DNA from: Methylacidiphilales bacterium
GTDB taxonomy: Bacteria > Verrucomicrobiota > Verrucomicrobiia > Methylacidiphilales > UBA1321
DNA length: 64,000 bases
Direction of reading: 5' to 3'
Assembly: GCA_021272315.1 (NCBI GenBank)
Contig: JAJSLI010000140.1
Span: 1-64,000, forward strand
Numbering within the stretch: the stretch's first letter is position 1; each line of letters opens with the position of its first letter. Position numbers and translations under genes: made by a program. Below the pieces are notes generated by a model, which saw only the letters and a list, made by a program, of their open reading frames with translations, was not told where the DNA came from and ran no database searches. This document shows positions 16,149 to 25,401 of this stretch, piece by piece.

Positions 16149-17057
16149 ATGAAAACCAAACTCGCCCTCATGCTTCTGGCCTTGGCCGCAGTGTCCCTCA
16201 ACCTGCAAGCCGCGACCTCGGCTCTGCCCGCTCCGTTGCCCGAGTTCATGGATCAGCAGCAACTTGCCAAGTGGAACGCCGATCAGGCTGCCACGGCAAC
16301 CGCCACGACGGCAAACGAACCCTCCACCCAATTCTACACCGGTAAGCCTTACGTCGCCGATGCAGGTGGGTACGTCTTTAAGTACCGCACCTACAATCCC
16401 GAGATGTCCCGCTGGACAAGCGCTGATCCGAGCGGTTTTCCGGACGGGGTAAACAATAAAATATATGCGCCATGCCCGACAGATTCATTAGATTCTCAAG
16501 GTCTTAGTGATTCTTCTATCACGTACATATATGGGTTTGTTTCTTCTGGAGGTGGCTCGCTTTCAGGTGAGATTACAACGGCCGCAGAACAAGATCCAGC
16601 GTCCAGTGGCTCTGCGATACAGGGCTATATGAATACGCAGTTCAACATAACATCAGCAACGGGTGGTTATTTAATACAACAAGTTACCCTCACATCGACT
16701 GCCAATTACAATAATGGCGGTGGCGCAGTTTCTCTTGGTCCTCTTGATAATCAGACTTTTTATGAAGCCTACTATGTACCCGGTACCGCGAGTGCGGCTG
16801 ACCCATGGACAACGCCTACATTTGGCCTGAACACGAATGGTAGCCTTACCGTAGATGCAACCGCCACATTTTTCCCTATAGCCGATTTTTCAGGCGCCAC
16901 AGGGAACAATAATCCAGCAAACTGGCAAAATGGTAGTGCAATTGGAGCAGATACAGGTGACTCAGCTACATTCTCCGCTCCTGCCGTTTGGAATAATGTC
17001 AGCTATTCTCAATCGGGTCCCCTTGGTCATTATTTGACAATGAATTGGGGAGAGTGA
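16149..17057 (+). CDS. secreted RHS-core tip protein 3 with variable C-terminal domain
   Basis: A 302-residue protein with GGAAGGAG upstream. Signal peptide 'KLALMLLALAAVSLNLQA', shared 'PAPLPEFMDQQQLAKWNADQ', core 'FYTGKPYVADAGGYVFKYR' and 'SRWTSADPSGFPDGVNN', then a relaxed end motif 'SLDSQGL' (about 116-122). The C-terminal 180 residues are Gly/Ser/Thr/Asn-rich without cysteine. They contain 'ATGNNNPANW' and end 'MNWGE', weakly echoing tip 1 ('KKTGNNPWE', end 'WGFSME'). Tips 1 and 3 may therefore share a distant fold. No catalytic motif is recognised. Confidence 0.8.
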   Translation: MKTKLALMLLALAAVSLNLQAATSALPAPLPEFMDQQQLAKWNADQAATATATTANEPSTQFYTGKPYVADAGGYVFKYRTYNPEMSRWTSADPSGFPDGVNNKIYAPCPTDSLDSQGLSDSSITYIYGFVSSGGGSLSGEITTAAEQDPASSGSAIQGYMNTQFNITSATGGYLIQQVTLTSTANYNNGGGAVSLGPLDNQTFYEAYYVPGTASAADPWTTPTFGLNTNGSLTVDATATFFPIADFSGATGNNNPANWQNGSAIGADTGDSATFSAPAVWNNVSYSQSGPLGHYLTMNWGE

Positions 17058-17076
17058 TTCTTCAAAATAATTTAAA

Positions 17077-17745
17077 ATGGTTAATTTGATAAAATGCACA
17101 ATCATTGTTTTACTTAGCATATTGATTTCTGACTCGCATTTACTTGGTCAGACCCCTATTGATTTGACGCAGAGTCAGTTAACGCCCAAATCTTATAACC
17201 CGGCGGCAATTCTCAAGACAGCGAACCAATTGATCGCAGTAGGTGACGAAATCACCTATAATTGCTTGCTGGCATACTGCAAAAAGTCGTCTCAGTCTGT
17301 CTCCTCTTCGATGGTCTGTGATGATTATGTGACTTGGCTTTGCCTTCTTCTCTACGATCCAAATCCTAATACGACCTTGGAAACACCGTTTTTGGGCTTT
17401 CCTGATTTTCCCTTCGGTTTTTATGGTCAAGGCCATCAGGATAGCGTTACATGGCCGAAATTTCCCTTGGCCTTCTGTAAAGGAGTACCTTTTTTATTGG
17501 TGGAATACTATCAATGTTTAGGCCCCACAAATCCGGGTTCATATTATGCAAAGCTTTATCATAAAAATGGTATTTTCAGAACACAACCGTATTCTATACC
17601 GACGCAGAGCGATGCCGAATTAGCCTGGAATGAACTCATTTCATCCCCTCAGTGGAGAGGGTTAAATTGGAAAAACTCAGGCCCTGCAAATAATGCAGAG
17701 AAAATCAAATTTCTGCATAATCAAGTTCAACGTATTTCTCCTTAA
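17077..17745 (+). CDS. secreted hypothetical protein, candidate partner/immunity of tip 3
   Basis: A 222-residue protein starting 19 bp after tip 3, with a signal peptide ('CTIIVLLSILISDSHLLG'). The mature part has several cysteines ('YNCLLAYCKKSS', 'MVCDDYVTWLCLLLYD') that could form disulfides outside the cytoplasm. It also has an aromatic, Pro/Gly-rich stretch ('GFPDFPFGFYGQGHQD'). No family is recognised. Position and export fit a periplasmic partner of tip 3; this is inference. It is AT-rich relative to the shell. Confidence 0.6.
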   Translation: MVNLIKCTIIVLLSILISDSHLLGQTPIDLTQSQLTPKSYNPAAILKTANQLIAVGDEITYNCLLAYCKKSSQSVSSSMVCDDYVTWLCLLLYDPNPNTTLETPFLGFPDFPFGFYGQGHQDSVTWPKFPLAFCKGVPFLLVEYYQCLGPTNPGSYYAKLYHKNGIFRTQPYSIPTQSDAELAWNELISSPQWRGLNWKNSGPANNAEKIKFLHNQVQRISP

Positions 17746-18052
17746 TAGGGTTCAACCAAGTAGGCAGAGTGCCCACGCGCCGGCAAACAAATTCAGGCGC
17801 AGCTTCTTGATACTCAGGGCCACATCAAAGTGGGTTAATTTTCTCTTATCCGGTCCCCACCGCGATCTCTTATCCATCCGGACGTTCGACGCAAGGTCCC
17901 TCCCCCCTCCAAACGGCTGTCCTCACCAACCACGGCATCCTCCGTCTTTCACCATAGACCGCCTGCTAACTGAATAAGAAACGCGACTGCCCTGCCCCTA
18001 GCTCTGGTAAAAAGATGGACGCACGCCAAGGGAAGGGCCAGCATCGTTCATC
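17746..18052 (+). pseudogene. third decayed RHS block, end of tip array
   Basis: No open gene. 'CTCAGGGCCACATCAAAGTGGG' (core words at 17815-17836) parallels 'CTCAAGGCCTCATCGAAGTGGG' in the block near 15605. 'AATAAGAAACGCGACTG' and 'CTCTGGTAAAAAGATGGA' near 17975-18018 repeat 15795-15840. A residual reading 'DTQGHIKVG' resembles a YD repeat. No tip follows; hydrolase genes begin instead, so this may mark the array boundary. Confidence 0.55.
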
Positions 18053-18904
18053 GTGGTCTATTTGCAGAACAAATTACACCTCGTCATCCTGTGGTTGTTG
18101 ACCATTAGTTTTGGTGAGGCTCAGATCGCTGACGAAATTGTTGTCAACACCAGGTCCGACGATCATCCCACGATTGCCTTTGATTATTGGGTAAGTCAGG
18201 GAGATGTGCCTGCCAATCAGGTTTTGCTCTTGATTCCAGGCTATAATGGCTCGGGGCCACGGATGTTTACCCCACAATGGAGGGATTTCGCCGACAAATA
18301 CCGCCTCGTTCTTCTTGCGCCAACTTTTACGACAAATATGGAAGAACTTAAAAACCATCAGGGTTATTACTATCCGGATCAATGGAGCGGAGATGCGACC
18401 GAAGATGCCTTGGCGGAACTTGGCCGGCGCGAAAATGTCTCAACGGACAAAATTCTAATCTTTGGCTTTTCCGCAGGCGCTCATTTTGCCCATGGATTTG
18501 CGCTCTGGAAGCCGGATCAGGTCAAGGCCTTTGTCGCCTATTCTGCTGCCTGGTGGGATGATCCAACCGAGCAACTGGCGAGTGTTCCCGCCCTTATCAT
18601 GTGTGGCGAGGCCGATCCCCGCTACGATGCGACCTGGCAATTCATGGACAAGGGGCAGGCACTTAATCTTCCCTGGGTTTGGCGTTCTTACGAGGGTACA
18701 GGTCACGAAATGACCGCCGCCGTGCAACGCATGGCGGAAGCATTCTTGGGCCATTATGCATCCGGTGAGCCCGATTCACCTTATTACGGCGATATTCAGA
18801 GCTATCGGTACGTTACTCCCGATAAAATGGAATCCATCCCCCCGCAGGAAAGAATTCGATTGCCATCGAAAGCCATCGCGGAACAATGGATGCAGGAGAA
18901 TTAA
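18053..18904 (+). CDS. secreted alpha/beta hydrolase
   Basis: A 283-residue protein opening at GTG with a signal peptide ('LHLVILWLLTISFGEAQ'). The alpha/beta-hydrolase core shows the nucleophile elbow 'GFSAG' (Ser140), a likely acid in 'CGEADPRYDA' (about 190) and a His in 'GTGHEMTAA' (about 223). The overall layout recalls dienelactone-hydrolase or polyhydroxybutyrate-depolymerase-like esterases. The substrate is unknown. One base separates its stop from the next gene, a paralogue, so they form an operon with the membrane protein at 19904. Confidence 0.8.
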   Translation: MVYLQNKLHLVILWLLTISFGEAQIADEIVVNTRSDDHPTIAFDYWVSQGDVPANQVLLLIPGYNGSGPRMFTPQWRDFADKYRLVLLAPTFTTNMEELKNHQGYYYPDQWSGDATEDALAELGRRENVSTDKILIFGFSAGAHFAHGFALWKPDQVKAFVAYSAAWWDDPTEQLASVPALIMCGEADPRYDATWQFMDKGQALNLPWVWRSYEGTGHEMTAAVQRMAEAFLGHYASGEPDSPYYGDIQSYRYVTPDKMESIPPQERIRLPSKAIAEQWMQEN

Positions 18905-18905
18905 G

Positions 18906-19895
18906 ATGAGAATCACTGCTCTTTTGTTGGTTGTTCTGAGCGGCATGTTCAACCTTCGTGCTCAAACGACGAACACAACTCCAAATCCTGCGCCTCCTCC
19001 GTGGCCCTCCAATCTTGATGAGTTCACCGTCAAAACAAACTCGCCTGAAAACCAACTCGTGCCGTTCTATGTTCGGATCCCGAAAGGTTTTGATCCCCAG
19101 CAGGCTGGCCCCTATCGGGTCCTTTTTATTTGTCCCCCTCACAATTATGATGGTTTGAAAACATTTAGGAATAAGAGTGACTATCAAGAACTCCTGGCTG
19201 TGGCTGATCAAAGAAAATGGTTTGTAGTTTCCCCTACTTTTATACAAAAGGGAAATGTTCAGGATAGAACTTTATGTTACTACTATCCCGAAACTTTCTC
19301 CGGGAAAGCTGTAACGGACGCTCTCGATCTAATTGCGCAAAAGTATCCGGTGGATATCAATCATATTTTCGTCCATGGTTTCTCGGGCGGAGCGCAATTT
19401 GCCCACCGATTTGCGTTGTGGGCTCCCGGTCGGGTTGTTGCGGCAGCCATTAATTCGAGCAGTTGGTTCGATGATCCAACACCTGCCTGCAATCAAGTAG
19501 CCTGGCTGGTCACTATTGGGGAGAGCGATCCCAGTTTTGAAAATACTCTGGGGTTTATTGGGAAACTGCAAGATGCCGGCGTCGCCCCTCTTTTCCGTTC
19601 ATACATCGGTTTGCTGCACGCAGACGCAGGAGACAGTCAGGTTGTGCACCTTGATGCGGAATTTTTGAAGTTTTATGACGACCAGACTCGTAGCCAACTT
19701 GGCAAGACAAACGACGGTTTTCAAACTGCTCCAACCGTGGCGATGCAGGCCAAGGACATGCCCTTTGTCGGAGACAATCAGATGTGGGAGTATGTTCCGA
19801 ACACCGATGCCAACGTCAGCCTGATTGCGGAAGATTCGAGGGTATATCTTCCTTCCAAGGAGATAGCCGATGTCTGGGGCACTCCCAAAAAATAG
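18906..19895 (+). CDS. secreted alpha/beta hydrolase, paralogue of preceding gene
   Basis: The ATG at 18906 gives a signal peptide ('ITALLLVVLSGMFNLRAQ') and follows the previous stop by 1 bp; the ORF-track start at 18756 is inside the previous gene. The 329-residue product has 'HGFSGGAQF' (Ser160) and an acidic turn 'IGESDPSFEN' aligned with the paralogue. It shares with that gene the tail 'R[IV]YLPSKEIA'/'RLPSKAIA'. The His is probably in 'GLLHADAGDS', which is less canonical. It is likely an exported esterase with unknown substrate. Confidence 0.78.
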   Translation: MRITALLLVVLSGMFNLRAQTTNTTPNPAPPPWPSNLDEFTVKTNSPENQLVPFYVRIPKGFDPQQAGPYRVLFICPPHNYDGLKTFRNKSDYQELLAVADQRKWFVVSPTFIQKGNVQDRTLCYYYPETFSGKAVTDALDLIAQKYPVDINHIFVHGFSGGAQFAHRFALWAPGRVVAAAINSSSWFDDPTPACNQVAWLVTIGESDPSFENTLGFIGKLQDAGVAPLFRSYIGLLHADAGDSQVVHLDAEFLKFYDDQTRSQLGKTNDGFQTAPTVAMQAKDMPFVGDNQMWEYVPNTDANVSLIAEDSRVYLPSKEIADVWGTPKK

Positions 19896-19903
19896 GCTGC
19901 GAG

Positions 19904-21337
19904 ATGGATTCCGATGTCGAATATTATTACAACGATGCCCTCCGGTGGACTTTTGGCTTCGATAATCCCAACAAAGCCGCCGTCATTTTTGCCTGCCTGT
20001 TTCCGCTGACTTGGTTGCTTTGGTCTTTGACTTGGAAAATTAAATCTCCCTGGTTCAGGTGGCCTGGTATCCTGTTTACAAGTGGAATTGTTCTGGTCAA
20101 TGCCTTTTGCCTTTTTAAGACCTATTCTCGCGGCGGGGTAGTTGCTGCGCTCGTCGGAGGATTATATTTGCTGTGGAAAAGCACCTATTTTGATTCTGGC
20201 TGGCTTAGAGGTCTTCACTCCGGAAAAACCTATGCTGGAAGCATCTTGGGAATCCTTTTGATTGTGCTATTTGTTTGGACGGGATTGGGTGATCGTTCCA
20301 TTGAGCCGGTGACAACTGGCGATGCTTCGGTTGGCCATCGGCTTGTCTTATGGCGATCTGCGCTGGAAATGGCCGTGGATAATCCCTCGGGATTTGGCAC
20401 GGGACGCTCCGGCGAAACGTACATGCAGTGGTATGAACCGCTCGACATGTCGGCCAGTTACCGCACCATGGTCAACAGTTACCTGACCTTTTTGGTGGAA
20501 CAAGGCTGGCTGTTATCCGCATTCCTCCTGATAACTTTTTTGGTCTTCTGGTTTTGGGCCATCCCCCAAAAAAGCCAATCGTTCAACTTTGAAATAATTG
20601 TCGGATTGAGAGCTTCCATTGTCGCTTTCTTGGTCACTGGATTGTTCAGCACCGTCATGGAAGAACCGTTGCTGTGGATCATTCCAGGCATTTGCGCGGG
20701 GGTATTAATTGTCTGGTGCTTACTGTTGAGGATAAGCCTCTCCCTTAACAAGCTTCTTGGTGCATCCATCGGGGGGCTTACCGTGCTGGCATGCCTCTTT
20801 ATTGGAGGGATTTCACAACGACACTTTGATCCCTTGACTCATCAATGCGGACTGATGAATGGTTCCCAAACCGTGGTGGAAATTGGCAAAAGGACGCCGA
20901 ATGTAACACAGACTTGGGTCGTCGTTCCTGACAAGAAGATACTTGGAGATGACTACGGAAAGTTGCTGCGTCAGCTTGTTCTTCAAGCAGATATTCATCT
21001 CAAAATTCAGGATAAAACAAGCCCCATCCCATCAGATTCACCTCTCTTATTGGTGGGCGAAGCTGTCCAGGCAACTCCGATTTCTTCCAGCTTGCCTGTC
21101 GTGTTTTTGTCTCCCTCCATCGTGCCCGATGGACAAGCTGCCCAATGGGTCAAATCATGCCCCCATCTCTCGATGTTCCTTCCTGGAATTGATGAAGACG
21201 GTCGAGCCGGCTTTTGGCAGAATTGCGCTGATACAGCGAAACTGGATCAACACGCTGTAAACACACTTGACGGGGTTGGCCTGCGAATTGATTGGGCGTG
21301 GCCCAATGTCATTACACTGATTAAAGATTTAAACTGA
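19904..21337 (+). CDS. O-antigen-ligase-like multi-pass membrane protein with extra C-terminal domain
   Basis: The start at 19904 (ATGGATTCC) is 8 bp after the hydrolase stop; the ORF-track start lies inside that gene. About 300 of its 477 residues are membrane-spanning ('AAVIFACLFPLTWLLW', 'GILFTSGIVLVNAFCLF'). A periplasmic loop with 'YSRGG' and 'GTGRSGETYMQW' resembles the Wzy_C/WaaL ligase signature. After about residue 310 comes a soluble domain with Rossmann-like strands ('TWVVVPDKKILG', 'LLLVGEAV', 'VVFLSP'), which is unusual for ligases. Its role with the two exported hydrolases is unknown; processing of surface glycan is a guess. Confidence 0.65.
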   Translation: MDSDVEYYYNDALRWTFGFDNPNKAAVIFACLFPLTWLLWSLTWKIKSPWFRWPGILFTSGIVLVNAFCLFKTYSRGGVVAALVGGLYLLWKSTYFDSGWLRGLHSGKTYAGSILGILLIVLFVWTGLGDRSIEPVTTGDASVGHRLVLWRSALEMAVDNPSGFGTGRSGETYMQWYEPLDMSASYRTMVNSYLTFLVEQGWLLSAFLLITFLVFWFWAIPQKSQSFNFEIIVGLRASIVAFLVTGLFSTVMEEPLLWIIPGICAGVLIVWCLLLRISLSLNKLLGASIGGLTVLACLFIGGISQRHFDPLTHQCGLMNGSQTVVEIGKRTPNVTQTWVVVPDKKILGDDYGKLLRQLVLQADIHLKIQDKTSPIPSDSPLLLVGEAVQATPISSSLPVVFLSPSIVPDGQAAQWVKSCPHLSMFLPGIDEDGRAGFWQNCADTAKLDQHAVNTLDGVGLRIDWAWPNVITLIKDLN

Positions 21338-21553
21338 ACACGCCAATGCCTTACACTTAAGGTATCCATTTCAAAGAAACTGGAAAAAATAAATTGGGCA
21401 TAACAGATTCCTTTCTTGGTTGCATAACAGAAGGCTACTTTTCTGTACTAAAATTTACCGAAAAAGACTTGCTATCAACGCAATAAGGCGTTACCCTTTA
21501 GAAACTTAGGAAAGGAGACGGCGGAGTGACATCTATCATAGACCGCCGCTACA
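21338..21553. other. intergenic region between accessory zone and ruvC
   Basis: AT-rich, without an open gene. CGGCGG (21519-21524) and CCGCCG (21543-21548) could form a small hairpin near the ruvC 3' end. It marks the change from accessory to housekeeping genes. Confidence 0.3.
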
Positions 21554-22048
21554 CTAAATCTCTTTGGGCTTGGTTCGCAGGCCGCTGTTTTGGGCGTGGG
21601 TCAGGGCGAGGGCAAGGGCGTCGGCGGCATCGGGCGGAGGGTTATCGGTAAGACCGAGCAGCGCGCGCATCATGAAGCTGACCTGGGCCTTTTGCGCCGC
21701 GCCGCGTCCGGTGGCGGCGGCCTTGACCCGGCGCGGGGCATATTCATAGATCGGCAGGCCCGCCTCGGCCAGGGCGAGCAGGGCGGCGCCCCGGGCCGAA
21801 CCGAGGGTGATCGCGGTCTTATAATTCTGGAGATAGATAATCCCCTCCACGGCGGCGGCCTCGGGCTGGTAGCGCTGAAGGAGATCGGTGATCTGCTGGT
21901 GAATGGCGACCAGACAGCGGGAGGGAACGATCTTGTCCGGATTTTTGATCACGCCGTAAGCGAGGGATCGGGTGTCGCGGCCCTCGACGCGGATGATACC
22001 GTAACCGGTGCTGCGCAGGGAGGGGTCGATGCCGATGATGATGGGCAT
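21554..22048 (-). CDS. ruvC: crossover junction endodeoxyribonuclease RuvC
   Basis: A 164-residue Holliday-junction resolvase with the usual family length. The RNase H-like acidic residues are visible: Asp of 'GIDPSLRSTGYG' (Asp7), Glu of 'AVEGIIYLQN' (about 68) and the C-terminal 'PDAADALALALTHA' (about 138-151). It cuts four-way junctions in the RuvABC pathway. It is the last gene of a minus-strand purM-purH-ruvC run; ruvA and ruvB are not in the window. Confidence 0.95.
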   Translation of the reverse strand: MPIIIGIDPSLRSTGYGIIRVEGRDTRSLAYGVIKNPDKIVPSRCLVAIHQQITDLLQRYQPEAAAVEGIIYLQNYKTAITLGSARGAALLALAEAGLPIYEYAPRRVKAAATGRGAAQKAQVSFMMRALLGLTDNPPPDAADALALALTHAQNSGLRTKPKEI

Positions 22049-22062
22049 AGCCTATCAAACCA

Positions 22063-22148
22063 TTGTCATCCTGAGCTTGTCGAAGGATCTCTTACTATTT
22101 CCTCAAAATTCAAACAACGGTTCATTCGGCTTTGCTCAGGACGGGCTC
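22063..22148. repeat. dispersed REP-like element (TCATCCTGAGC type)
   Basis: GTCATCCTGAGCTTGTCGAA (from 22065) and the oppositely oriented, partly matching TTCGGCTTTGCTCAGGAC (from 22125) lie between ruvC and purH. This is the widespread 'TCATCCTGAGC...GAAGGATC' repeat motif found in many unrelated genomes. The arms can form a long imperfect hairpin. Confidence 0.65.
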
Positions 22149-22166
22149 CGATCACCGCTACATGAT

Positions 22167-23708
<1,542 letters not shown>

Positions 23709-23768
23709 AACGGGTTCTGGCGGTCGATGGTTACGCTTCGCCTAAAGGAATATTGCCGGGTGCGGCAT

Positions 23769-24812
23769 TCATGATTTCTTTTTGAGGGCTTCTTTCAGCA
23801 CGACTTTGCGCTGGCCTTTGACGATCTGGCCGATGATCTTGCCTTTGGTGAGGGCGACGGTTTGGGCGGCGTCCTTGGCGGCAACAATGAACGTCATGCC
23901 AATCCCCATATTGAAGACCTGGTAAAGTTCTTCATTGTCGATGCGGGAGGTGGTGGCGAGAAGGCGAAAGATGGGAGGAATGGACCATGAACCGAGATTG
24001 ATTTCGGCGTCGACATGGTCGGGTAGCACCCGGGGAATGTTGTCGATAAGGCCGCCGCCGGTGATGTGAGCGATGCCCTTGATCTTGACCTTGGCGCGGG
24101 TCTTGCGGATGTGGGGCAGGTAGAGGGTATGGACGCGAAGGAGTTCGTCGCCGAGGATGGCACGGCCGTCGCCGAGACTGGCGTCGAGACGGCAGCCGAG
24201 CTGGTTAAAGAGAATTTCGCGGGCGAGGGAGAAGCCGTTGGTGTGAAGGCCGGAAGAGGGGAGGCCGATGATGATATCACCGGGGCGGATCGACTTGCCG
24301 TCGATGATCCGGGATCGGTCGACGACACCGACGATGGTGCCGACAAGGTCGTAATCGGCCCCGTGGTAGATGCCGGGCATCTGGGCGGTTTCTCCGCCGA
24401 TAAGGGCGCAGCCGGCCCGCGCGCAGCCGCGGCTCATGCCCTTGATGAGCTGGCGGAAACGTTCGGGATTAAGCCGCTCGGAAGCCATGTAGTCGAGGAA
24501 GAAAAGGGGTTCCGCGCCGAGGACGGCGATGTCGTTGACGCAGTGGTTGACGAGGTCTTCGCCGATAGTGTCGTGGCGGTCGAGCAGGACGGCGATCTTG
24601 ATTTTGGTGCCGACACCATCAATGCTGGCGACGAGGATGGGATCGCGCATTTTTGGGAAGGCGGCGCGGAAGAGTCCACCGAAGCTGCCAATCTTGCCAA
24701 GGACTTCGGGCCGATGGGCGGACTTGAGGAGCGCAGGCAGGTCGGCTTTGACCTTGTTGCCGAGGTCAACGTCAACGCCGGCGCGGGCATAGGCTTTAAG
24801 ACGGTCACTCAT
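23769..24812 (-). CDS. purM: phosphoribosylformylglycinamidine cyclo-ligase PurM
   Basis: A 347-residue AIR synthetase that converts FGAM to AIR with ATP. Family motifs: 'YARAGVDVDLGNK', 'VASIDGVGTKIKIA', 'NHCVNDIAVLGAEPLFFLDY' (in parts), 'GGETAQMPGIY' and 'GIAHITGGGLIDNIPRVLP'. First gene of the purM-purH-ruvC run. The C-terminus 'QRKVVLKEALKKKS' is Lys-rich but short. Confidence 0.97.
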   Translation of the reverse strand: MSDRLKAYARAGVDVDLGNKVKADLPALLKSAHRPEVLGKIGSFGGLFRAAFPKMRDPILVASIDGVGTKIKIAVLLDRHDTIGEDLVNHCVNDIAVLGAEPLFFLDYMASERLNPERFRQLIKGMSRGCARAGCALIGGETAQMPGIYHGADYDLVGTIVGVVDRSRIIDGKSIRPGDIIIGLPSSGLHTNGFSLAREILFNQLGCRLDASLGDGRAILGDELLRVHTLYLPHIRKTRAKVKIKGIAHITGGGLIDNIPRVLPDHVDAEINLGSWSIPPIFRLLATTSRIDNEELYQVFNMGIGMTFIVAAKDAAQTVALTKGKIIGQIVKGQRKVVLKEALKKKS

Positions 24813-24968
24813 GATGCTTTATTCGCGTGTAAAGTGTGCCTAGAAGGTCGGCGGAGTGCAAAACGGATTTAGCGTTTTTTTGAAAAAAGAGGAGAATGGC
24901 AGGTGAATCTTGTCAGGATTTCAGTAGCTAAACGGGTGGGCAGGCCGTATCATGTCCCGTGTTGGACG

Positions 24969-25042
24969 CGGAGTGTAGCTTAGCTTGGTAGAGCGCCTGG
25001 TTTGGGACCAGGAGGTCGCAGGTTCAAATCCTGTCACTCCGA
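24969..25042 (+). tRNA. tRNA-Pro (anticodon TGG)
   Basis: The 7-bp acceptor stem CGGAGTG/CACTCCG, the D arm, the anticodon stem CCTGG-TTTGGGA-CCAGG with anticodon TGG, and the T arm with GGTTCAAATCC form a full cloverleaf. CCA is not encoded; the discriminator base is A. Confidence 0.95.
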
Positions 25043-25401
25043 TCCGCTCATCTCTGATGACAGAAGAGGGTCATAAATCGACAAAAACGCCGATTTGCTC
25101 ACACCAAACCGGCTGTTTGACGGCTGTTCTGATGGGAAAAGACACTCCAGCGAGTGCAATGCATCAGCCTTTTGTGCGACAGCCATCGCATTTTCATTGG
25201 CTCTTATTCATTCGTTTGATGATGCCAAGTATCACCTGGCAGATAAATGGTCGAAGGCTTAACCGGTTTTAAGTTAGAGTCCTGCAAAGTACTATCTTGA
25301 CAGCAAGCGCGTTATTCTCCTTTTCAAGGTTTTTGGGTGCAAGCAACCGATTATTTGGAGTTGTTACATTTTGACCAAGCAACGCATTTTGTGTATGTTA
25401 A
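25043..25401. other. intergenic region between tRNA-Pro and kinase gene
   Basis: No supported gene. The ORF 24985-25272 overlaps the tRNA and is rejected. I see no duplicated tRNA 3' end that would mark an integrated element. Confidence 0.4.

Noticed and set aside
24900-25100. tRNA-Pro as the attachment site of the upstream mobile region
   Set aside because: No repeated tRNA 3' segment was seen in the window, and purM-purH-ruvC lie between the tRNA and the accessory zone.
24985-25272. 95-aa ORF overlapping tRNA-Pro
   Set aside because: It starts inside the tRNA and has no coding features.
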